Positions 9,735 through 17,906 of a DNA stretch of 64,000 nucleotides are shown here, piece by piece (positions within the stretch are counted from its first letter, which is position 1; each line of letters starts with the position of its first letter). Source of the stretch: Marsupella aquatica (lineage: Eukaryota > Marchantiophyta); contig OZ316891.1 in assembly GCA_973895155.1 (NCBI GenBank), positions 8,432,001 to 8,496,000 on the forward strand, in the 5' to 3' direction. The notes below the pieces were generated by a model. It was not told where the DNA came from and made no database searches. It saw only the letters and a list, made by a program, of their open reading frames with translations. The translations under genes were made by a program, and so were the position numbers.

Positions 9735-10252
9735 ATTTTAGGAATGTTTATCCTGACCCAATCTTCTCGCTCATCTTCATCTAACCAAAACCAAAGGTTC
9801 CTAAACTTGTCAAGTTCAGATCCTTCAAATCCACCCAGAATGTCCAGCGGCGGGAGAGTTGTGATGGATTCTGTAAATCTGAATGCTACACTCCGTGAAG
9901 TCAAATGCCTTCGAAGCGATTCATATCCTGGTCTATCAGTGAAGTCGTAAGCTACCAAGGTGACCGTCGCCCAAGTACTACTATAAGTAACTATGTGGCA
10001 CCACTTCTTACTAACTGTTCGAATGGCGATCAAGTCCATGACCCGATTTTTAATCGCAGTATCCGACAAATTCCCAAGACAGTGGAAAAACTCTTTGACT
10101 AATGGCCAAATATATTTCTCGACAATATCGTCCGGAAGACCGGGTATCAGGTCTTCAGCTTGACTCCATATCATGTTTCGGTTCATAACCTTTGCACGTG
10201 CAATGCGCTCCATCATCATTTGACGATGAGATTTTCGATTCATGTCAAAGGA
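9735..10252 (-). CDS. F-box-like domain block 3
   Basis: After the acceptor GCTGCAG (10252) the frame gives an ATG four codons in. It then encodes LIPGLPDDIVEKYIWPLVK, a charged stretch and VSKKWCHIVTYSSTWATV. The LPDD...IWP...(V/S)xxW pattern is that of F-box domains, the SCF ubiquitin-ligase adaptors that bind SKP1, and the IWP wording occurs in F-box-like proteins I associate with mosses. The remaining 80 residues end in EDEREDWVRINIPKM, with no LRR or Kelch repeats. It is a paralogue of the two blocks to its right, which share the same order of features. It ends with TAA at 9,731 or splices onward at 9735. Confidence 0.6.
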
Positions 10253-10309
10253 CTGCAGCATAATATGGAAAAGATTAAGAACAAGAACTTATCCATTAAG
10301 AACTAGGAC

Positions 10310-10863
10310 CACCGAGATTCTGAGAAAATCTACCAAACCTTTCGATTAGGACATCTCGTTCTTCCTCATCTAAATTGTTATATTTGTTTGTAAACAATGC
10401 GATTTCGTCAAAAGTAGTAGTCCCAAGAACATATATTTCTGGAAGCATAGAAATATCCTATCGAATAACTCGACAGACTGAGTCAAACTCCAACTCGTCA
10501 ATTTCGGGTATGTTGTAAAGAGCATCATTTGCGACATCGACAATCCGGTTTGCTTGTTTGAGGATAGCCCATAACCTTGTATTTGTAACTAAAAAGTTCC
10601 ACTTCTTGCTACAAGCTCCAAGCCGAATAAGGTCTCGGACCCTATCGATAACCAAATCGTTATCGAGGTGTCGATATCCACGCAATCTTTCAATTGAAAT
10701 AAAGTGTTTGTAGAGTATTGGCCAAATGTTTGAAATGACCAAAACATCTGGTATTCCTCCAATGAGACTAGAGGAGGTTTCATCCAGCGTATCCCATATT
10801 GTTTTCTGTTGCTTTTCATGAGATGAAAGGAAATCTCGAGCCTCATTCAAAAGTTGGCTCATC
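10310..10863 (-). pseudogene. F-box-like domain block 2, one in-frame stop
   Basis: The frame starts at 10863 after AAAAGCAG with ATG at 10862. It encodes IGGIPDVLVISNIWPILYK, RLGACSKKWNFLVTNTRLW and a C-terminal part. A TAG at 10,458-10,460 interrupts it, but the same frame continues with credible sequence (DISMLPEIYVLGTTTFDEI, NLDEEERDVLIERFG) matching the ends of its two paralogues, so the stop looks like a recent CAG-to-TAG change. The end is uncertain: the frame stops with TAA at about 10,310, and no clean donor was found for joining to the block at 10252. Confidence 0.55.
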
Positions 10864-10903
10864 CTGCTTTTATCATATCACAAAACATTGTTAGAAGACA
10901 TAC

Positions 10904-10920
10904 GACGCGCTTGGTCACGT
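10904..10920. repeat. CG-rich palindrome between F-box-like blocks (copy 7)
   Basis: GACGCGCTTGGTCACGT lies in the 60-bp gap between blocks 1 and 2. The gap ends in an acceptor-like AAAAGCAG, but its donor is weak, so intron versus spacer is undecided. Confidence 0.7.
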
Positions 10921-10927
10921 AAGTTAA

Positions 10928-11479
10928 CTAGAATTCCTTAAAAGCGTAGATGTCACCCTCAAGGTATCCAACTTTGTGGCATCTGACTATAAATTTCCAT
11001 TTTTCAAGAGGGTGAAGAGCATCGTAAGTCTTCGCGAAGAGTTCCCTAAGATCTCTGGACATTGATCCCATGAATTTAATTCTTGGGTATTTCTGGAAGA
11101 AACTTTGAATTGTCGATGAGAGAGACTCATTTCCGATCGGTTTAGTAGGATTTCCTGGGAAAGCCAAATCTAATAAACTCAACTTGATTACACCCAGAAG
11201 ATAGGTATTCCCAACAAGGTGGCGCCATCTGCGACACACCGAAGATAGTCCTACAAACTCATCCAATTCCTTTATTGAGAAATTTCCTGCATTAGCCGAG
11301 GAATTAAAAGTCTCCTTGATCCGAGGCCATATCAATTCCACGACAATGAAATCTGGAAGTCCAGGTAGTAGTGTTTCAACAAATACAGAATATCCCACCA
11401 GTAGACCATCTTGGCTTCTGTCCAAAACGTCAAATATTGGGCATAGATATCTGAAGCTCTCCAGACCAGGTTCGCCCAT
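10928..11479 (-). CDS. F-box-like domain block 1, first block of the chain
   Basis: ATG at 11479. It encodes LLPGLPDFIVVELIWPRIK, LSSVCRRWRHLVGNTYLL and a C-terminal part ending EGDIYAFKEF, then TAG at 10,928. It shares its layout with blocks 2 and 3, so the three arose by tandem duplication. The frame is also open upstream of the ATG for at least 12 codons (reading GYIIWLKRV), so the true start could lie in an upstream exon. Immediately upstream is the palindrome array, which may be the promoter region of the chain. A role in protein degradation is inferred from the family only. Confidence 0.6.
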   Translation of the reverse strand: MGEPGLESFRYLCPIFDVLDRSQDGLLVGYSVFVETLLPGLPDFIVVELIWPRIKETFNSSANAGNFSIKELDEFVGLSSVCRRWRHLVGNTYLLGVIKLSLLDLAFPGNPTKPIGNESLSSTIQSFFQKYPRIKFMGSMSRDLRELFAKTYDALHPLEKWKFIVRCHKVGYLEGDIYAFKEF

Positions 11480-11519
11480 GACTCTTTTCAGCCAAATGAT
11501 ATATCCCAGAGATTATTTT

Positions 11520-11537
11520 CACGCGACTGGTCGCGTC
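11520..11537. repeat. CG-rich palindrome just upstream of the chain (copy 8)
   Basis: CACGCGACTGGTCGCGTC lies 40 bp upstream of the first ATG of the minus-strand chain, with 7-bp arms ACGCGAC/GTCGCGT. Confidence 0.85.
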
Positions 11538-11619
11538 TACAAATCATAATGCATAAACAATTCTTTGAGAGACTGATTTTTTCGGGTGACAACGTGAAAT
11601 CATAAATGTTGCTTCGTCC

Positions 11620-12240
11620 TCTAACAGAACCAGTCAATGAGAGAGCAACCTCAGACGCGACTGGTCGCATCAACTGAACCTAAACAACTATATCCACTGA
11701 ACCTTCTGTGGAGATTTGGATATGGTACGCGCTCAGTAAATCTATCTAGTTTCCTTCTCACACGCGACTGGTCGCGTCAACTGGTCCTAAAAGGAACCTT
11801 ACCTCCTCTAACAGAGCCAGTCAATGAGAGATCTACGTCAGACGCGACTAGTCACGTCAACTGATCCTAAAAGGAACCTTACCTCCTCTAACAGAACCAG
11901 TCAATGAGAGAGCAACCTCAGACGCGACTGGTCGCGTCAACTGAACCTAAACAACTATATCCACTGAACCTTCCTTGTGGAGATTTGGATATGGTACTCG
12001 CTCAGTAAATCTATCCAGTTTCCTTCTCACACGTGACTGGTCGCGTCAACTGGTCCTAAAAGGAACCTTACCTCCTCTAACAGAGCGAGTCAATGAGAGA
12101 TCTACGTCAGATGCGATTGGTCGCGTCAACTGAACCTAAACAACTATATCCACTGAACCTTCTATGGAGATTTGGATATGGTACGCGCTCAGTAAATCTA
12201 TCCAGTTTCCTTCTCACACGCGACTGGTCGCGTCAACAAC
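11620..12240. repeat. Tandem array with seven palindromes upstream of the minus-strand chain
   Basis: Blocks of about 80 and 100 bp alternate. One contains CCTCCTCTAACAGAGCCAGT and the other CCACTGAACCTTC followed by GTGGAGATTTGGATATGGTA. Each junction carries a copy of the palindrome: 11,654, 11,761, 11,841, 11,921, 12,030, 12,110 and 12,217. Several have 7-bp CpG-containing arms. The position, just 5' of the first F-box-like block on the minus strand, would suit a promoter or replication/transposition control region, but no direct evidence of either is visible. Confidence 0.8.
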
Positions 12241-14840
12241 TCAAACAACTTTTGGACAATAGGATAATACAGTGATACAACTGTGATTACTGACCCGTAT
12301 GGACAAGGAAATCCGAGTAAGCATGATTTCATTCATTTGTATTCATTCATGAACTTTACAATAATTCAGATGTTTGAGCTCTGTCATTGTGAAACTATTA
12401 TATATTAGAAGTTTAGAGAATGATCCAGCTAAGATGATTCAATTTAGCAGTCTACTGGTTGTATTTGTCAATTAAAGGATTCAGTGTAATGAGATTCACA
12501 TAACATGAGAGTTTATATGATTAAATTCACATCGTGCAAGTTTGTAATGACTTACTTAAGACGATTCAGGTTGTATTTTAATTAGTGAGTTTGTATGATT
12601 CACACATATTTGAGTTTACAAACAAACTGCATTATGAAAACTGTGCTTAATAATCAAGAGAAATTTTAGCAAACCACAATCAACACCAGCAAAAAATGTA
12701 GAAATTACACCTGAATTCTGAAAAATTGATGTAATTGTCTGAGAGATTGACGTCCAAGCGCTTGAACACCTTGCTGCGGCATTCCAGAAAGTAAATATAA
12801 GATTGAAGATATTAATATACTAAGCAACAACAACACAGCTTCTATACTTCTATACATAGAGCTTCGCTGCCATCAATTGAATAACATGTGCTTAATGCTA
12901 AGGAGCTCATTATGTCGAGTTAAAAAGACTCTTTGAGAAGTACAATCAAAGCTGTGGATAGGCAAACTGAGCATGAATAAAAGCGCACTAAACCTGAAGA
13001 TTCAAAGAGGTGAAACAAACCTGAATGCTGAATGGAAGGAGCTAAAACAAGCTGCCAAAAAGTAGTTCGAGCTGCTGAAACACATTGATCGAGCTGATAT
13101 GAGCTTAAAATTGGCTGACACGAGCTGATACAAGCACTCCCAAAAAGCTAGCTGCAACGAACTAGCAAACTAGAAGTGAATACGAGCTGTAAATGCGAGC
13201 TGCAATGCGCCAACGAGCTCCTGGTCAAAACGATGGACAACTACTAAGAGCTGCAACGCGCCGACAAGCACCTGACCACAACGAACGAGCTGCAACGACA
13301 AAAATGAAATCCAGGGCAGGAGCGAGAGCGAGAGCGACGAGAGCGAGAGCAACGAGAGCAGGCACGCAAAAGTCTAGGGAGCGAGAAACAACAACAATGA
13401 ACAATGAACTCGAGACCGTGTGCGCCGACACTAAGGAAGGACTAATTAGGGTATTGTTTTAGCATAACCCTAATAACAGCCTAGCGACAGGAAGGTTCCA
13501 GATGATCTCCGTACACTCCACCATCGACTGAACAAACTATGCAATCGTGAAAAAAAGATTACCGGATTCCTTTTGATTTTCCGTACTAAAGGAGATTTCT
13601 ATTTGATGGCCAATTTGAAATTTAAACCGGTAATTATGCAACTGCGAAAGATTGTTAATGGGGACCCCCGGATCCGTATCTTCACTATATCTGCCAATTC
13701 AAATCCAAAATGTGAACGAATGACAACTTTCTCACGATCGTTCCATCACGTAGTGGAGGCAAACTTCAAAATCATTCCATTTTGGTAGTGGAGACCGTCG
13801 GATCCGGATCCGTACTCCACTCTCTATCTTGCCAATTCAAACCCTTACTCTAAACAACGTAAAATGATTCTCACGGTCGGGGAGAACCGATATTCAAAAT
13901 CAATCCTGTACAATGATTCTCACGACTGGAGACTCAACCAATTTTCAAAATCAAAATCGAGTCCAGATGAACACATCCTCCATGGAGTCAATAGACTGAT
14001 CTCATTGCTCACGGATCATTCTTCATTTTCAGTTTCTCCTGACCAGGATACTAGCTGGGCTCTCAACGGAGGCTGATCCAAGGCACATTTGAGGTGGAGC
14101 AGATTGGATCATTCGACTATTCCAGTCGGAGGCGGAGCTCATTCAAGCAACGCTGGCGCAGTTCTTGTTGTGTCACCTTCAATCTTGGGGAGAGCACATC
14201 CGATCAAGCGGGAGAGTTGCGACGAAGTGAGATGACAAACATTTAGAACCTCCATAGTCTGCCTCATTCATCGAAGCATTCTAGCGGACCAACAAAGAGC
14301 GGCTATTCTAAAATCACAGTCTGGTCGAGGATTTTGATCTTGATACGATCAACAAGTTGTCATTCTCTGGTGGTGGGATTCGATCACGATACTCAAGGAA
14401 ATTGGAGTTCGAAGGAGGAGGCTTAGTTGGCTGGGACGAGGAGGGTACGCTGGAAGGAAGAGGCTTGGCTGGGAGGAGGGTTTCCGCCAACATCGGAGGG
14501 TTGCCGCCAACATTGCTGAGACCACACGCAACTGAATAACTTGTAAGTATCAATCAGCATTAATTCCACAATAAATGAGGAGAGTAGTTGCCTTAAATCA
14601 CGCATTCAATGCATGAATTGAGTCAATGAAGTTATGGTCCAATTTCTCACTCCGATTTTGATCAATCCGTGTTTCAAGTCCAATACAGAAGCAATGTATC
14701 AGAAGTACTAGTAGAGGATCTGAATGAATTCTCTAGTCTAAAATTGTATGGCGTACGTGTATAGTTGTCTATACGTTTTGCTATTGTTTATTGTAGTCGA
14801 CGGCCTAGCAAAATGAAACGTAATCGAGGTCCATTTTTCA
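12241..14840. other. No gene seen; AGCTG-rich and GAGAGC-rich spacer
   Basis: From 13,000 to 13,300 the sequence is rich in GAGCTG and GCAACGA motifs, and 13,318-13,370 is a GAGAGC-type microsatellite. Around 13,590-13,860 the phrases GATCCGTA...TCACT and GCCAATTCAAA occur twice, a decayed duplication. Open frames here (for example 14,314-14,605) overlap on both strands and show no domain. No palindrome of the region's family was found in this stretch. Confidence 0.5.
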
Positions 14841-15735
14841 GATCTTCCTGATCTCAACTTGTTAGTACGATGACCTGTTTTTTGGTTACACATGCAGTTC
14901 GTCACGCGCATAGTCACGTGAACCAATTTATCTCGTGTCTTTTGATATTGTTTATTGTAGTCGACAGCCTAGCGAATTGGCCAGAAATCTATTTTTAAAC
15001 CAATGTCTTCGTTTCATCACGCGCACGGTCGCGTTAATGTTTTAGAGGTCAGCGAAAGTTCTGCACTCTTAGACGTAATCACCCTTTATTTCAGAGATCT
15101 TCCTGATCTCAACTTGTTAGTAGGATGACCTGTTTTTTGGTTACACATGTAGTTCGTCACGCGCACAGTCGCGTGAACCAATTTATCTCGTGTCTTTTGA
15201 TAATGTTTATTGTAGTCGAAAGCCTAGAAAATTGGCCAGAAATCTATTTTGAAACCGAGTTCTGATTCACGCGATCGGTCGCGTTAATGTTTTAGAGGTC
15301 AGCAAAAGCTCTGCACTCTTAGACGTAATCGCCCTTTATTTCTCAGATCTTTCTGATCTCAACTTGTTAGTAGGATGACCTATTTTTTGGGTTACACATG
15401 TAGTTCATCACGCGCACAGTCGCGTGAACCAATTTATCTTGATATTGTTTATTGTAGTCGACTGCCCAGCGAATTGGCCAGAAATATATTTTAAAACCGA
15501 GGTCTTCGTTTCATCACGCGCCCGGTTGCATTAATGTTTTAGAGGTCAGCAAAAGCTCTGCACTCTTAGACATAATCGCCCTTTATTTCTCAGATCTGCT
15601 TGATCTCAACTTGTTAGTAGGATGACCTGTTTTTGGTTACACATGTAGTTCATCACGCGCACAGTCGCGTGAACCAATTTATCTTAGGTCTTTTTGATAT
15701 TGTTTATTGTAGTCGACAGCCTAGCGAATTGTCAG
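14841..15735. repeat. Four-copy tandem array of about 250 bp with seven palindromes
   Basis: Units begin with GATCTTCCTGATCTCAACTT or a variant at 14,841, 15,096, 15,346 and 15,593. Each unit carries a first palindrome of the type TCACGCGCACAGTCGCGTGA (14,902; 15,157; 15,408; 15,653), and the first three carry a second of the type TCACGCGCACGGTCGCGTTA (15,017; 15,267; 15,514). The array lies just 3' of the minus-strand ORF at 15,934-16,476. Two palindromes in fixed positions within each unit mean the motif pre-dates the amplification. Confidence 0.88.
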
Positions 15736-15933
15736 TCAGAGGAATCTCGATTTTTCCTTGATTGCAAAAATGGTTACATCGATCCCGAAGGACTTCGGAT
15801 GTGGAATCCATATCCACTAGCACTATCCAGGAATTTAAGCTACACAGTATCTATAACAAGTTCTAACTTGAACTACTCTTGAATCTGTAGTTCTAATCTT
15901 CGACTACTCAAAATATTGTTGACTTCGATCGAG

Positions 15934-16476
15934 TCAGTCATTCCAAGATGAAGGCATCCACTCATCGGTGTCTGGTGTGGATTCCCTTGAATCCAGAAAT
16001 TCTTCCTTTGCCCAAGTCCTAACGTCCATAGATTTTCTCGGCTTGCTCTTTCTGTAATACAAATCAGAATCTTTGTTCATCTCTAATTGCCTTTTCTTCG
16101 GTGCGTCCACTTTCTTGGCCTCCTTCTTGACTGTCTTAGTGTCTGCTGCTGCTTCCCCCGAAATGGATTCGATGCATGCTCTGGCCTTCAACTTCTCCCC
16201 CCTTGAAACGGATTCCATGAGGGCTTTGCCCTTTAACTTCTCCCCTGATGCCATCTTTGTAGTCATCTCTGTCGGATTGGTCTCCATCTGATCTTCCATC
16301 GACAAATGTGGCGAACAATATCGTCTCTCACAAAACATTTGACCCGATTTAGTCACCGTAAACATTATATTACATCGCTGACACATTCTGTAAGGAGTAC
16401 CACAAATTTGATACGTCGAACCTTCTGAATCGTCCGTCGAAACATCCTCATTCTTTGAGCTCAGCGGAGTAGTCAT
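15934..16476 (-). CDS. Small Cys-containing protein with an internal repeat, unknown
   Basis: A complete frame of 180 codons with ATG at 16476. Near the N terminus it has CQRCNIMFTVTKSGQMFCERRYCSPH, which could bind zinc through CxxC and the later Cys/His residues. The centre contains a roughly 18-residue unit used twice (SGEKLKGKALMESVSRGE, then KLKARACIESISGE). The C-terminal half is lysine-rich with a PKKRQLE patch that could serve as a nuclear signal, then an acidic tail. No family was recognised. It stands between the palindrome array and a duplicated region upstream of the DUF7869 gene, so it may belong to the same mobile unit. It could be one exon of a longer gene. Confidence 0.45.
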   Translation of the reverse strand: MTTPLSSKNEDVSTDDSEGSTYQICGTPYRMCQRCNIMFTVTKSGQMFCERRYCSPHLSMEDQMETNPTEMTTKMASGEKLKGKALMESVSRGEKLKARACIESISGEAAADTKTVKKEAKKVDAPKKRQLEMNKDSDLYYRKSKPRKSMDVRTWAKEEFLDSRESTPDTDEWMPSSWND

Positions 16477-17243
16477 CGCCCTTCAAACAAGAGATGCTGA
16501 CCGAGACTAAGAATTGGAAATGAGAGAGCTGATGTGCGAATAGATTATCCAGTAGCTAGAAAGTGGAATGCCTGGGGGAATGAGCAATAGAGATCATCTC
16601 AATACTTTATACTGTTTAGTCTCCACTAGTCATTGTACATAGTGGTTTCTAGAAGAGGGTGCGCGTTTGACTGGCGCGTATTAGAATTGGCGGGAAGTTC
16701 AGTTGTCCTCTAATTATGACTTTAATTTCACGTTTGGCGACCGCCCCGGGAATACTGATTGCTAGTGAAGTACTGAGATTTCTTATGAAGGTCAATAGTT
16801 ACTGACTGTCCGGTGTCCACTCATTGGTAAACTGGTACTGTCCACTCATTTTTCCTGAGTGGAGTTGAAATGATTGTTCGTAATCGATTGTAGTCGTTCT
16901 TATTCACTTGAAATGACTGACGGACCATGCATTATCTTTACCGGTATGTGTGATGCCTTTAGATCCGTAATTGTATCTTCCTGTCTCGCGCGCAATCGTA
17001 TCTTACTTATGAAGTACCAATTACGAGCTAGAGTTTGGGCCTAGCCTTCTAGCTTCTACGTCGTAGACCCTGTACCCTCTGACTAAGGTCACGCGACATG
17101 CCTTTAGATCCGTAATTGTATCTTCCTGTCTCACGCGCAATCGTATCTTACTTATGAAGTACCAAGTACGAGCTAGAGTTTGGGCCTAGCCTTCTAGCTT
17201 CTACGTCATAGACCCTATTATCCCTACACCCTCTGACTAAGGT

Positions 17244-17261
17244 CACGCGACTAGTCGCGTG
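17244..17261. repeat. Perfect 18-bp CG-rich palindrome
   Basis: CACGCGACTAGTCGCGTG reads identically on both strands. It is the most regular member of the family and lies about 400 bp upstream of the plus-strand transposase-like gene. Confidence 0.92.
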
Positions 17262-17504
17262 CAGGGCAGTGCATTGACTACATTCTGCCTACTTATTGAC
17301 GGTTGTGACAGGACAATGCAGTTCACGGACGTTTTACTGGCGCTTATTAGCACTACTGTCCTCAGTAGTTACTGACTGTCCACTCATTTGTTCTAAGTGG
17401 ATGTGAAATGATTGATCGTAATCGATTGTGGTCATTCTCATTCATTTGACATGACTGACGGACCATGCATAGTCTGTTGCCGGTATGTGTGGTACCTCTA
17501 GGGT

Positions 17505-17522
17505 CACGCGACCAGTCGCGTG
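17505..17522. repeat. CG-rich palindrome upstream of the DUF7869 gene
   Basis: CACGCGACCAGTCGCGTG is one base pair short of a perfect palindrome. Its downstream flank (GCAGCGCAGTGCATTGACTA) is shared with the copy at 17,244. Confidence 0.9.
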
Positions 17523-17627
17523 CAGCGCAGTGCATTGACTACATTCTGCTTATTGACCGACGTGACAGGACAGTGCAGTGAAATTGACGGACGTGACAGG
17601 ACTATACGCTTACAGTGATATTCTCTG

Positions 17628-17900
17628 ATGTGCAGGATCATAATTATTATGGTGACATCGACAGTCTGGATCAGGGAAGGCGGACAAGTAATTATAGGCA
17701 TACGTGAGAAACAGGTTGGAAAAGGTCGCGTGATAAGTCTTGATCCTTCCAGGGTTTGTCACAATGTTCCTCTTGGGGCGGACAGAGTTCTTCTTCTATT
17801 GGAGGAAGTTTTTGACGAGACCATTCTATGCGAAGATGGCAAACTTTTGAAGGACATGATTGGGGGTTACCTTGTATGGGAAAGGAATCAGCTTTTTTGA
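17628..17900 (+). CDS. DUF8039-like leader of the transposase-like gene, closed by TGA
   Basis: An open frame, possibly preceded by the acceptor CTGATGTGCAG at 17,635. It encodes GRVISLDPSRV, NVPLGADRVLLLLEEVFDE and LLKDMIGGYLVWERNQLF. This is the pattern of the plant transposon-associated DUF8039 module (V...PLG.D.V.V.V..V...L.DA.G..I.W). TGA at 17,898-17,900 ends it, but the same frame continues three codons later into the ATG of the main ORF, so the stop may be a nonsense mutation in one longer gene. Confidence 0.5.
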   Translation: MCRIIIIMVTSTVWIREGGQVIIGIREKQVGKGRVISLDPSRVCHNVPLGADRVLLLLEEVFDETILCEDGKLLKDMIGGYLVWERNQLF

Positions 17901-17906
17901 GCTCCC

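Larger units (their letters stand above)
16660..17530. repeat. Duplicated upstream region of the DUF7869 gene
   Basis: Two overlapping duplications are visible. A segment containing AGTTACTGACTGTCC, ACTCATTT and AATCGATTGT occurs at about 16,790-16,950 and again at about 17,365-17,490. A segment from CCTTTAGATCCGTAATTGTA to CTCTGACTAAGGTCACGCGA occurs at about 16,957-17,098 and 17,100-17,250. The first copy of the latter ends in a half palindrome (17,088-17,098) and the second in a perfect one. This is probably the promoter or 5' end of the plus-strand element. Confidence 0.75.

Noticed and set aside
14841-15735. CRISPR array
   Set aside because: The repeat unit is about 250 bp and the intervening sequence is itself repeated; this is a plant-type tandem array.
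360-16500. Bacterial contamination or a bacterial ParB/methylase operon
   Set aside because: Spliceosomal introns with strong GT/AG borders and phase agreement, and F-box-like and Ulp1-like domains, show a eukaryotic context.
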